A DNA stretch of 32,949 bases. It comes from a virus. Location of the stretch: positions 1 to 32,949 of IMG/VR virus record IMGVR_UViG_3300036830_000283; one strand, 5' to 3'. The notes under the pieces were generated by a model, which did not search any database, was not told the origin of the DNA, and saw only the letters and a list, made by a program, of their open reading frames with translations. Shown here piece by piece: positions 15,111 through 21,654 of the stretch (positions within the stretch are counted from its first letter, which is position 1; each line of letters starts with the position of its first letter). A program made the translations under genes and the position numbers.

Positions 15111-17434
15111 GCCGCGGCGGCCAGGGAGTGGCCGCAGATGCGGCAGTGAGTTGCTCGGCGGCTATTCGGCAAGTCGCAACTCGGGCACATCTTCGAGATC
15201 GACGACAGAAACACCATCGCCGACCCACCCATTTGGAGTTCGGTCGCCGCCCACACACAGTTGTGCACCAACACTCCGGCCGCAACAAACTCGTGCTGGT
15301 CGGCGACCATCAAGTCGTAGACGTCACGCCGCACGGGCTCGACGTAGCACCCACGCACACTTACCGCCGCACGACTCGGGATTCGGTCGGTACTTGGACT
15401 GCCAAAACTGGGTACCGCACACCGGGCACGGAACCCGTCGCTGATAGCGGCGGGACTGATCGTTGACGCGGTTGATGCACGTCCGGGAACAGTACCGAGA
15501 CCGCCCGGCGACACTGACCGGGCTGCGATATTCCTTCCGGCAGCACTCACAGACGCGGGTGACGTACTCCCGACCTTCCCAGGTGCGTTTACCGTGTGCG
15601 CGATGCCAGGCGCGTCCTTCCGGACTGGCATGCCATGCGACTGACAGAGGACGGATCCGTCCGGCGTGGGCACGCAGCGCATCGCGCTGCTCATCGGTGT
15701 ACTCGTCGGCGTGCCGGAGTTGATGCGCGGACGGCGAGAGTAGGACAAGGTTCGCGGGTTCGTTGTTGAACGGGTCGTGATCGACGTGATGGATGTGCCA
15801 GCCAGCGGGTATTTCCCGTCCCGGGTGCGCGTGCTGTTTCCCACCAGGGTTGCGTTTGTACACGACACCGTGGAATTCGACAGATACGGGGTGTTCGACC
15901 ACCCGTCCAAGATATCGCCACACACCAAAGCATCCAACCTGGCCCAACCATTCCCAGTCCAGATCCGGTGATCAGGTGTACCGGTCAGCGCACGACCATC
16001 AGACAACTCAACGGTCATCACCTCGGCGTCGCGCCGAGTCCGTCCAGAACGCACCACCGGTTTCCAACCAACCCGCGTCCACACGAACTCGCCCACAGCC
16101 ACCGATTCGATCGGGACCTCACCCCGCGCGGTCAGGACCGGCGTTTCTCCAACGAAACAGGCATCCAAGTTGTCCGGCGACTCCGTCGAATCCTGAGTAA
16201 ACGAACACATCTGATCCTCAAGGTTCGCCATCACCCCCACAAGATGCGCACGGCCCTGCTCCCACAACGCGGCGATCGGCTCCGCGCGGATCGTCTTACC
16301 CCGCGTCGCCCGCACCGACTTATACGCAACATTCGCATCGACCGTGCGCAGCACATGTTCGATGTAGTCACCACCGTTGTTGACCTCACCGACAATCCGG
16401 TCGGCATGCCACCGGTGATAGGCGGTCACCGCACGGGTCATACACGCGTGCGGGGAACCCTTCATCGTCGCGTCCTCCAGGACATACAGATGCCCCTCAC
16501 GATCACGACCCACCACCACAATCCCGGTGGAGTCGGCCTTCTCCCCCGACGTCACCGCCGGATCCACACCCACCACGATCCGCACCATCTCCGGCGCCTG
16601 ATCCAGGCGGTCAACACGAGAATCATCCAACTGATCCCGAGACCACAGCGCACCCTCGATGTCAGTGAGAAGTTCCCCCTCCAACTCCTGACGCCCAAGG
16701 CGGGTGTTCTCGTACCGGATCCGCAGATTCTCCAAAGCAGTCCGCGACAGATTCTTCGCGTTATCCCACGTCGAACCACGGATCACCCGGACAGAACCAT
16801 CGTCACGAGCGAGAAGCTCCCGCAAAATCTTGATCGGCCGCGGCGTCGTCGTCACCACCACCTGCGGGTTGTCACCGATACGCAGCGCCGGCATGAGGCT
16901 CTCACCCCACAAATCGTCGGCATGCACCATCGACGCAATCTCATCCAACCAAGCCCCGGACAAGTTCGCGCCACGAAGCCGATCCGGACGGTCAGCGCTG
17001 TAGCCGTAAATCTTCGAACCGTTCGACAACCGCACCGTCAAGTCCGACGCGTTCGACGACTCCAACTCGCCCGGCAACAAAGCCCTCAACACCCCAGAAG
17101 GGCCCTCCAAGCACACCTTCCGACAATCCCGCCACGTCGGAGCAATAACAGCCCACTCCGTACCCGGATTCGTCGCAGCCTGCTCCGCCAACCAATTCGA
17201 CCCCGTCGCCGACTTCCCCCACCCACGACCAGCCAAATACAGATGCACCTGGAAGCCGGCATCAACCGGAACCCGCTGCTCCTCCCGCGCCGACTCATGC
17301 CACGGACGCGGACGAGGCGGAGCCACTTTCGCAATCCTGCGCTGCAACTCAATCTGCTGAAGACGCAACCGCCGCAGCATCTCCAACTTCTCCAGAGACG
17401 CCCCCACCTCGTCCACACGATCCTTATCGCGCAC
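15107..17434 (-). CDS. Terminase large subunit (TerL) interrupted by an intein
   Basis: 775 residues, about 475 after removal of residues 426-725. Walker A AGRGWGKS (68-75), Walker B GAWLDE (160-165), coupling motif TTTPRP (195-200), nuclease Asp in VGVDPAV (291), GEVNNGGDYIEHVL, and the closing nuclease motif PDNLDA joined to CVWAATEL after splicing. It is the motor that pumps DNA into the head and cuts it. The C-terminus carries a small zinc ribbon (CPSCDLPNSRRATHCRICG). GTG start at 17434 with GGGGGTG upstream. The intein sits inside the metal-binding nuclease motif, so unspliced protein would lack nuclease activity. The small subunit-like gene is far away (20.9 kb). Confidence 0.92.
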   Translation of the reverse strand: MRDKDRVDEVGASLEKLEMLRRLRLQQIELQRRIAKVAPPRPRPWHESAREEQRVPVDAGFQVHLYLAGRGWGKSATGSNWLAEQAATNPGTEWAVIAPTWRDCRKVCLEGPSGVLRALLPGELESSNASDLTVRLSNGSKIYGYSADRPDRLRGANLSGAWLDEIASMVHADDLWGESLMPALRIGDNPQVVVTTTPRPIKILRELLARDDGSVRVIRGSTWDNAKNLSRTALENLRIRYENTRLGRQELEGELLTDIEGALWSRDQLDDSRVDRLDQAPEMVRIVVGVDPAVTSGEKADSTGIVVVGRDREGHLYVLEDATMKGSPHACMTRAVTAYHRWHADRIVGEVNNGGDYIEHVLRTVDANVAYKSVRATRGKTIRAEPIAALWEQGRAHLVGVMANLEDQMCSFTQDSTESPDNLDACFVGETPVLTARGEVPIESVAVGEFVWTRVGWKPVVRSGRTRRDAEVMTVELSDGRALTGTPDHRIWTGNGWARLDALVCGDILDGWSNTPYLSNSTVSCTNATLVGNSTRTRDGKYPLAGTSITSITTRSTTNPRTLSYSRRPRINSGTPTSTPMSSAMRCVPTPDGSVLCQSHGMPVRKDAPGIAHTVNAPGKVGSTSPASVSAAGRNIAARSVSPGGLGTVPGRASTASTISPAAISDGFRARCAVPSFGSPSTDRIPSRAAVSVRGCYVEPVRRDVYDLMVADQHEFVAAGVLVHNCVWAATELQMGGSAMVFLSSISKMCPSCDLPNSRRATHCRICGHSLAAAA
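15260..16159 (-). other. Intein in TerL with splice blocks intact
   Basis: 300 residues. Start CFVGETPVLTARGEVPIESV (Cys1), block B GTPDHRIWT with TxxH, GWARLDALVCGDIL, then a Ser/Thr/Pro/Arg-rich stretch of roughly 170 residues without any known domain, then block F DVYDLMVADQHEFVAAGVL and the ending VHN before Cys+1. All splicing residues are present. The middle low-complexity stretch is the wrong-frame reading of the HNH gene nested here. The reading frame stays open throughout. Confidence 0.88.
15324..15902 (-). CDS. HNH homing endonuclease nested out of frame in the TerL intein
   Basis: About 192 residues from a GTG at 15902 (GTG 15923 and TTG 15947 are alternatives; none has a strong ribosome site). 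The HNH core is IPAGWHIHHVDHDPFNNEPANLVLL in two adjoining parts: GWHIHHVDHDPFNN, then EPANLVLLSPSAHQ. Two zinc-finger-like clusters follow, CECC plus YCSRTC, and CPVCG plus ESCGGKC, and the protein stops 11 residues later. The frame is -1 relative to TerL. Its stop falls just before the C-terminal splice block of the intein. The complete HNH and zinc residues argue for a functional nuclease. Confidence 0.8.
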   Translation of the reverse strand: MVEHPVSVEFHGVVYKRNPGGKQHAHPGREIPAGWHIHHVDHDPFNNEPANLVLLSPSAHQLRHADEYTDEQRDALRAHAGRIRPLSVAWHASPEGRAWHRAHGKRTWEGREYVTRVCECCRKEYRSPVSVAGRSRYCSRTCINRVNDQSRRYQRRVPCPVCGTQFWQSKYRPNPESCGGKCAWVLRRARAA

Positions 17435-17456
17435 GAGGCACCCCCGAAAAATTCAG

Positions 17457-17603
17457 TTAAAAACGCCGGCGCACCAACCAGCGCGCAACAGCACAACCAC
17501 ACCGCTCACCCAAACGACGAGCCGACCCACCCAAAAACACATCCACCACAACACACACCAACACATCAGCGACAACCAACGCCGCCCAATCCAAAGGATT
17601 CAT
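17457..17603 (-). CDS. 48-residue membrane peptide, tentative
   Basis: ATG at 17603, two bases beyond the tRNA-Asp 3' end, TAA at 17457. Begins MNPLDWAALVVADVLVCVVVD, a single hydrophobic helix, followed by an Arg/Cys-rich tail ending VRRRF. No ribosome site because the tRNA abuts it, so expression is uncertain. It fills the gap between the tRNA and the terminase. Confidence 0.4.
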   Translation of the reverse strand: MNPLDWAALVVADVLVCVVVDVFLGGSARRLGERCGCAVARWLVRRRF

Positions 17604-17605
17604 TG

Positions 17606-17680
17606 CGGGAACGGCGGGATTCGAACCCGCGATCTCCTGCTCGACAAGCAGGCGCTTTCACCTAACTAAGCTACGAACCC
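17606..17680 (-). tRNA. tRNA-Asp (GTC) with a mismatched acceptor stem
   Basis: 75 bases: D stem GCTT/AAGC, anticodon arm CCTGC-ttGTCga-GCAGG, T arm GCGGG-TTCGAAT-CCCGC, discriminator G as expected for Asp, no CCA. The acceptor stem is GGGTTCG against CGTTCCC, leaving two adjacent U-U mismatches at 4-69 and 5-68. Its first 15 bases also encode the end of the neighbouring gene. Confidence 0.82.
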
Positions 17681-17929
17681 ATTGGGGATGACATGCCGAC
17701 CGATGACCCGAAGACCGTCGCCCTGGTCCAGCCACACCACGTCAACCGGATCGGGCGGATCGTCCTTCGTGTAGACCGGCAAAAACCGGCTCTCCTCTGG
17801 GTCGGGCGCGCCGCGCATCAAGAAATCCCACCTGCGCCTACCCCGAGCCCTACCGGCAGCAACCTCATCATCCGTGAGCGGCTCCACAGGCTCCGGAGGG
17901 ATCGGCTCACCAGGTCCGAACCGACCCAT
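17666..17929 (-). CDS. 87-residue protein overlapping tRNA-Asp, hypothetical
   Basis: ATG at 17929 overlaps the upstream stop (TGATG). Sequence: Pro/Glu-rich start (PGEPIPPEPVEPLTDDE), a basic helix GRARGRRRWDFLMRG, then PVYTKDDPPDPVDVVWLDQG and IGRHVIPNGFVA. The last codons and the TAG stop lie inside the first 15 bases of tRNA-Asp. Not recognised; the coupling to the zinc protein supports it as real. Confidence 0.6.
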   Translation of the reverse strand: MGRFGPGEPIPPEPVEPLTDDEVAAGRARGRRRWDFLMRGAPDPEESRFLPVYTKDDPPDPVDVVWLDQGDGLRVIGRHVIPNGFVA

Positions 17930-18111
17930 CACCACGCACCCGGAATCGACAACCAACCCACATCCAACGGTGGATCCACCAAACACCCATGCCCCGCCGG
18001 ATCCACCAACCACACACTCTTCAAACCGTCATCAGCGCACTCATACGAAATGTCCACCGGCAACGTCAACGACACACCACAACCCGGACACACCACAACC
18101 AAAGAAGCCAT
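17929..18111 (-). CDS. 60-residue zinc-ribbon-like protein
   Basis: ATG at 18111 overlaps the stop of the ClpC-like gene (TGATG). Starts MASLVVVCPGCGVSLTLPVD with a Cys pair, later ECADDG and HGCLVD. Probably a one-zinc fold. Role unknown; as part of the ClpC-domain operon it may be an adaptor or regulator partner. Confidence 0.6.
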   Translation of the reverse strand: MASLVVVCPGCGVSLTLPVDISYECADDGLKSVWLVDPAGHGCLVDPPLDVGWLSIPGAW

Positions 18112-18731
18112 CAGCGGCGATACCTCACCGTCAACACCTCAGTCACCTCACCCGACGAATGCTCCGTCGTCACCCGCGCAAAATCAGACACCGGCAAACC
18201 AGCAGCCACCCGCCGGCCCAAATCACCAATCAACCCGTGCAAATTCGCATTCGGAACCGTCGCCGACACCACCGGCACATCCGACACCACGTGCGGCTTC
18301 CTACCGATCAACTCGAACACCCGCACACGAACATCGCCCGAATCAACATCCAGCTTCGTCAACAACTGACACGCCACACCCCCACCCTCACGAAGCACCC
18401 CCAACAAAAGATGCTCCGTACCGATGTAGCTATGCCCCAACTGAAGAGCCTCACGCAACGCCAACTCCAAAACCTTCTTACCGCGCGGCGTATACGGAAT
18501 ATGACCCGGCGGCGGCTGGGAGCCCCTACCCACAAGCTCAACCAGCAGCTGGCGCACCGCATCGCCGGAAACACCCAGCGCATCCAGAACCTGAGCGGCG
18601 ATCCCCTCCCCCTCGTGAATCAAACCTAGGAGCAGGTGTTCCGTGCCGATGTAGTTGTGATCGAGGCCCCGCGCCTCCTCCTGCGCGAGGACAACCACCC
18701 GGCGAGCACGATCAGTGAAACGCTCAAACAT
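18111..18731 (-). CDS. Stand-alone ClpC N-terminal domain protein
   Basis: 206 residues from the ATG at 18731; the frame is open 17 codons further, but MFERFTDRAR is the canonical ClpC start. Two Clp_N repeats are plain: MFERFTDRARRVVVLAQEEA, NYIGTEHLLLGLIHEGEG (about 1-65), then HIPYTPRGKKVLELALREAL, YIGTEHLLLGVLREGGG (about 75-135). The similarity to actinobacterial ClpC1 is very high. No ATPase module follows; residues about 140-206 are a different domain. ClpC N-domains receive substrates and adaptors, so this protein could compete for or redirect the host ClpC-ClpP protease. The known cellular analogue is mycobacterial ClpC2. It is the first gene leftward of the GATC array; no ribosome site is obvious. 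Confidence 0.88.
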   Translation of the reverse strand: MFERFTDRARRVVVLAQEEARGLDHNYIGTEHLLLGLIHEGEGIAAQVLDALGVSGDAVRQLLVELVGRGSQPPPGHIPYTPRGKKVLELALREALQLGHSYIGTEHLLLGVLREGGGVACQLLTKLDVDSGDVRVRVFELIGRKPHVVSDVPVVSATVPNANLHGLIGDLGRRVAAGLPVSDFARVTTEHSSGEVTEVLTVRYRR

Positions 18732-18738
18732 TAGCGTC

Positions 18739-18758
18739 CAAAAAATTGGGCCAAAAAA
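18739..18758. promoter_or_regulatory. Two A-tracts upstream of the ClpC-like gene
   Basis: On the + strand the sequence ccaaaaaattgggccaaaaa contains two runs of A about 13 bases apart, a pattern that bends DNA. They lie between the ClpC-like start and the GATC array. A clear -35/-10 pair is not seen. Confidence 0.35.
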
Positions 18759-18795
18759 ATGGGGAAATACGGACGAGGACAAACCCTTGCCCTCA

Positions 18796-18917
18796 AGATC
18801 ATAGTGTGATCATTTAGGGGGGGGGTGTTGATCATGCATGATCACCTACCGAGGGTAGGTGATCACTTGTTGATCACTAATGATCACTGTGGATCTTCAG
18901 TTGATCACTGGTGATCA
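18796..18917. promoter_or_regulatory. Helically phased GATC palindrome array
   Basis: Eight exact TGATCA at 18807, 18829, 18839, 18860, 18871, 18881, 18902 and 18912, plus AGATCA at 18796 and GGATCT at 18891. Steps between successive sites are 11, 22, 10, 21, 11, 10, 10, 11 and 10 bp, i.e. multiples of about 10.5. Sites at 18839 and 18860 are the ends of a 27-bp palindrome (arms tgatcacctacc). A run of nine G lies at 18817-18825. Probably binding sites for a cooperative protein at the divergence of the two transcription arms. Confidence 0.85.
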
Positions 18918-19410
18918 TGCGTTGCCCCGTGACCGTTATGAATTCGTGTCCCTATTCACCCGTTTGCCTTACCCGTCTGGCTAGCTCATCGGGTAAGCTT
19001 AGGGGGCAAGCAAGAGAGGGGCCGAGAGGCCCACAACTTCACAGCACGGCCGCCCCGCACACGCGGTGGGCAAGCCCCCCGGCACCCACCAGAAGTGACC
19101 CAAGCGTCTCCGGCCCGCAAGATCCACAGGTTCAGCATGCCAAGCCCGTCACGGGGCGAACGTGCCAGCGTCAACAGGACCGACGGCCCGGGAGCAGTGC
19201 TCAGGGTCATGACGGTGAGGCGAAAGCCTCATAGCAAGCGACGGCGGCGGAGCAATCCGACAAAACACCTAGTTGCGCTCGCGGTGGGTAACTCCACTGC
19301 CAGAAATTGATCAATCGGCATGCGCCGCCAGGGCGCGCACAGCGATGCGGTCGGGTGCAACTCCCGCCATGCCACTCATTCACCGACCACACACACGATG
19401 GGAGACCCCA
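18918..19410. other. Non-coding early leader region
   Basis: About 490 bp without a gene I can support. It holds an 8-bp inverted repeat (cttacccg at 18968 with cgggtaag at 18990), a short gggcc-gaga-ggccc hairpin near 19019, and two hairpins with T-arm-like loops: 19281-19300 (loop gtaact) and 19352-19366 (arms cggg/cccg, loop tgcaact). The latter leads into the ACTCATTCACCGACC stretch and ribosome site of the first early gene. Possibly a long 5' leader or an origin-proximal region. Confidence 0.5.
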
Positions 19411-19632
19411 ATGGCTACCACCCCGCACACGTGCGGCGGGCCGTCGTTCGGCCGTAAGACACCCGGTTGCCCGCGCTGCGACGAACTGCTCGCGGGCGCC
19501 GCACCGGTCACCTGGGCACCCAGCCGGGCGCAGCGTGACGCCGCAGTGAGCGCGGAGAACCGGGCTCACTTCACCTCGGCTAGGCACCGCTCCGGCGGTT
19601 GCGGCCCGGTCTGCACCTACGGCGAGTGGTGA
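19411..19632 (+). CDS. Small zinc-finger-like phage protein
   Basis: 73 residues, ATG at 19411 behind GGGAGA. HTCGGPSFGRKTPGCPRCDE followed by LLAGAAPVTW is a pattern of a widespread small actinophage protein; the end has SGGCGPVCTYGEW. Cys and His spacing suggests one or two zinc sites. It is the first gene of the early rightward arm. Confidence 0.75.
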   Translation: MATTPHTCGGPSFGRKTPGCPRCDELLAGAAPVTWAPSRAQRDAAVSAENRAHFTSARHRSGGCGPVCTYGEW

Positions 19633-19639
19633 GCGCGCC

Positions 19640-19867
19640 GTGACTGTCGCCTATGACCCCCGCACTGAGCAGCCGGCCACCGGACTCGCCGGCCTGGTCG
19701 CCGAATACGACGCGTTGAACAACCGCATCACCGCCGTTGTCAGCGATGACGGCCGGTTCTGCACGCCGGTGCTGTCGGCGGCCGCATTCGCCGAGATTGA
19801 CGCGCTGAAGACCGCGCGGCAGGCCGTCACGCGGCGGCTCGTCGATTGCGCACGCTGGATCGCTTGA
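19640..19867 (+). CDS. 75-residue helical protein, hypothetical
   Basis: GTG at 19640, seven bases after the upstream stop. ATGLAGLVAEYDALNNRITAV and EIDALKTARQAVTRRLVDC are amphipathic helices. Not recognised. Confidence 0.6.
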   Translation: MTVAYDPRTEQPATGLAGLVAEYDALNNRITAVVSDDGRFCTPVLSAAAFAEIDALKTARQAVTRRLVDCARWIA

Positions 19868-19894
19868 CCTAGAACGGCCGCCCCGGATGGCGCA

Positions 19895-19913
19895 CCGCGG
19901 TTCGACTCCGCGG
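19895..19913 (+). promoter_or_regulatory. T-arm-like hairpin in an early leader
   Basis: Arms ccgcgg/ccgcgg around the seven-base loop TTCGACT, followed by cggggcactcaccc and the ribosome site of the next gene. It looks like an isolated tRNA T arm; the other tRNA arms are absent. Confidence 0.45.
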
Positions 19914-19948
19914 CGGGGCACTCACCCACACACAACATGGGAGAACAC

Positions 19949-20170
19949 GTGAGCATGATCGGCGATTACATGAGCATGGCGGAAGCGTGCGGCGAGGTCA
20001 CTCACCACCGCGCTTGGGTACCCGGCGTCGACTTCGATCCGGGCAACCCCGACGAGCTGGACGTGATGCGGCTCGTTTGGGAGAACGAGCGGTACGACCG
20101 CATCGCCGTGCTAGAGCGTGAGAACGAGCGGCTGCGCGCGCTGCTCGGCGATGACGTCGACGACGAGTGA
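19949..20170 (+). CDS. 73-residue leucine-zipper-like protein
   Basis: The GTG at 19949 is preferred over the ATG at 19937, because GGGAGA lies at the right distance from the GTG and overlaps the ATG. The C-terminus NERYDRIAVLERENERLRALL is a short coiled coil suited to dimerisation, followed by an acidic end. It may be a small DNA- or protein-binding regulator; no DNA-binding motif is evident. Confidence 0.6.
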   Translation: MSMIGDYMSMAEACGEVTHHRAWVPGVDFDPGNPDELDVMRLVWENERYDRIAVLERENERLRALLGDDVDDE

Positions 20171-20179
20171 GTGACTGTC

Positions 20180-20212
20180 GAGCGCACCCGACCAATCCGG
20201 TCGGGTGCGCTC
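20180..20212 (+). promoter_or_regulatory. 14-bp perfect hairpin, early leader family A
   Basis: Arms 20180-20193 and 20199-20212 (gagcgcacccgacc and exact complement), 5-base loop. Preceded by CTGTCG and followed by the small inverted repeat CGGGTACTCACCCG at 20216-20229, 18 bp before the ribosome site of the next gene. No T-run, so a leader structure rather than a plain terminator. Confidence 0.6.
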
Positions 20213-20246
20213 TGTCGGGTACTCACCCGCACACACGGAGGGCAAC

Positions 20247-20672
20247 ATGGGATACATCGACTTTCCGACCGAAAGTCACGGCTACACGGCCGCCTACCGG
20301 CTGGACAACGGCGACACATTCGGGGTGATCCGGACGAACCGGACCGACCCGAACCACCCGGGCAAGCCGGAATGGTCGTGGTTCACGATCACCGACGCCG
20401 CTACCGACTGGCGGACCGGGGACGAACTGTTCGGGTGGGATGACGCACCCGGAATGCTCCGGTCGCTCGCATCGTTCCTGGTCGCCGAGGCGGAGTCCTA
20501 CGCGCGGCACATGGGTGCCAGTCAGCCGGAGGACGGCTACATGTTCGGCGAGCTGGTCGCCGCGTGGGCTTACGCGGTGGACGACGAACTGAGCATGATC
20601 AACGCGTGCGCCGACTCCTGGCACACGGGCGGCTCGACCGACATCCAGTGCCCTACCTGTCAGGAAGACTGA
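20247..20672 (+). CDS. 141-residue protein, hypothetical
   Basis: ATG at 20247 behind GGAGGG. FPTESHGYTAAYRLDNGD, KPEWSWFTITDAATDWRTG, LFGWDDAPGMLRSLASFL and a C-terminal DIQCPTCQED. Mixed alpha/beta, probably a compact cytoplasmic protein with a Cys pair at its end. Not recognised. Confidence 0.65.
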   Translation: MGYIDFPTESHGYTAAYRLDNGDTFGVIRTNRTDPNHPGKPEWSWFTITDAATDWRTGDELFGWDDAPGMLRSLASFLVAEAESYARHMGASQPEDGYMFGELVAAWAYAVDDELSMINACADSWHTGGSTDIQCPTCQED

Positions 20673-20686
20673 GTGAACGACTGTCG

Positions 20687-20715
20687 AGGACACCGGCCGG
20701 TCTGGCCGGTGTCCT
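20687..20715 (+). terminator. 12-bp hairpin after the early gene, facing the terminase small subunit
   Basis: Arms aggacaccggcc (20687-20698) and its complement (20704-20715), loop ggtct, preceded by CTGTCG like the leader at 20.18 kb. It lies where rightward genes meet the leftward small terminase gene, so it may end the rightward transcript, though without a T-run. Between 20716 and 20859, GTCTCAC occurs at 20737 and 20807 and its complement at 20754. Confidence 0.45.
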
Positions 20716-20859
20716 GGCTCAGCCGCTCAATCGGGTGTCTCACATCCAAGGTAGTGAGACGGTTTGTGCGACGTGATCAACTGTCGGCATCGCCGCTGGT
20801 CACGGTGTCTCACAAGTGGGTCCGAAACTCTCGGGCCTGATCGGGTGCGATGCGCCGAC

Positions 20860-21426
20860 TTATGAGACGTGCTCGGGTAGCTCCACACCGGCGGCCGTGG
20901 CTTCCGCGGTCATCTGGTCGCGCAGCTCCTGAATCGCGCGGTCGACCGTGGAGTCAGACAGGTGAGTGACCTCTTGGCGGATCGGCGCATCCATACCGAG
21001 TAGCTTCGCGCGGCGCTCCGAGAGCTTGTTCCATACCTCGGCGGCGCGTGCGTTGCCCTTCTGGATCTCAGGCCAGAGCGCGTTACCTGCCTCTTCTAGG
21101 CGGTCCGCTTCTAGGTCACGGAGCGCCGCCACGTCATCACGTGGGTAGGCGCGGAGGAACGCGACGAACCGGTCATGAGCGTGACCCCGGCTGGCGTAGC
21201 CCAGCTTGGCAACGATGGTGTCCCAATCACATTGGGCACGTCGCATCTTGACGCATTCGTAGTCACGTTCCCACCGCTCGATTGCCTCGGGCGTGGTCGC
21301 CTGCATCGTGGGTTTGACGGGGCGTCGCGCGCGCGCACGCGAGTTCGCTGCGGTGGTTCGCGTGTTCTGTCCTTCCCCCGTCTTTCCGTTGGGGGTGTCA
21401 CCACCCGGTTTGGTGCCGTTGTCCAT
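20860..21426 (-). CDS. Terminase small-subunit-like protein
   Basis: 188 residues, ATG at 21426 behind GGAGAGGG. The N-terminal 50 residues are low-complexity and basic; then RWERDYECVKMRRAQCDWDT, IVAKLGYASRGHAHDRFVAF (helix-turn-helix), ALRDLEADRLEEAGNALWPE, IQKGNARAAEVWNKLSERRA and KLLGMDAP. This order of HTH, paired helices and RAKLLGMDAP is that of small terminases, which bind the packaging site and form a ring. It is divorced from the large subunit and faces the rightward genes. A rival reading is another HTH DNA-binding phage protein. Confidence 0.7.
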   Translation of the reverse strand: MDNGTKPGGDTPNGKTGEGQNTRTTAANSRARARRPVKPTMQATTPEAIERWERDYECVKMRRAQCDWDTIVAKLGYASRGHAHDRFVAFLRAYPRDDVAALRDLEADRLEEAGNALWPEIQKGNARAAEVWNKLSERRAKLLGMDAPIRQEVTHLSDSTVDRAIQELRDQMTAEATAAGVELPEHVS

Positions 21427-21447
21427 GGTGCCCTCTCCGGGAGTTGT

Positions 21448-21476
21448 TGATCTCGGGCGGCCGACAATCCTGTCAA
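21448..21476 (-). promoter_or_regulatory. Promoter of the small-terminase-like gene
   Basis: On the minus strand TTGACA (21476-21471), 17 bases, then AGATCA (21453-21448). It would give a leader of about 15-20 bases before the ATG at 21426. The -35 box is perfect, the -10 box weak. Confidence 0.5.
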
Positions 21477-21481
21477 GCCGC

Positions 21482-21510
21482 TTGTTACCTGAATCGTCCA
21501 CGAGTAAAGT
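21482..21510 (+). promoter_or_regulatory. Early promoter with an operator over the -10 box
   Basis: TTGTTA (21482-21487), 17-base spacer, TAAAGT (21505-21510). The -10 box is embedded in the inverted repeat gtccac-gagtaaa-gtggac. Back to back with the small-terminase promoter. Confidence 0.7.
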
Positions 21511-21534
21511 GGACAGAGCGGAAGGGGAACGTCA

Positions 21535-21654
21535 GTGAGTAGGTGTCGAGCGTTGGCAGTCTTGGCGGCCGTGATGGTCGCCTCGGTTGCGTTTGCGTTT
21601 GTGGTGACCGGTACTCCGGTCGGTCCGGTGCTGCACGCGTTCGGTATCGCGTGA
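21535..21654 (+). CDS. 39-residue membrane or secreted peptide
   Basis: GTG at 21535 with GGAAGGGG upstream, 25 bp after the -10 box. MSRCRALAVLAAVMVASVAF followed by AFVVTGTPVGP is a single hydrophobic helix with a short exposed tail. The stop overlaps the next start (TGATG). Role unknown. Confidence 0.65.
   Translation: MSRCRALAVLAAVMVASVAFAFVVTGTPVGPVLHAFGIA

Noticed and set aside
15968-17665. 565-codon rightward open frame opposite TerL
   Set aside because: Arg/His/Pro-rich composition without any motif; shadow of the GC-rich terminase gene.
18911-19310. Possible small rightward proteins in the early leader
   Set aside because: Low-complexity basic reading frames without ribosome site or family pattern; treated as non-coding.
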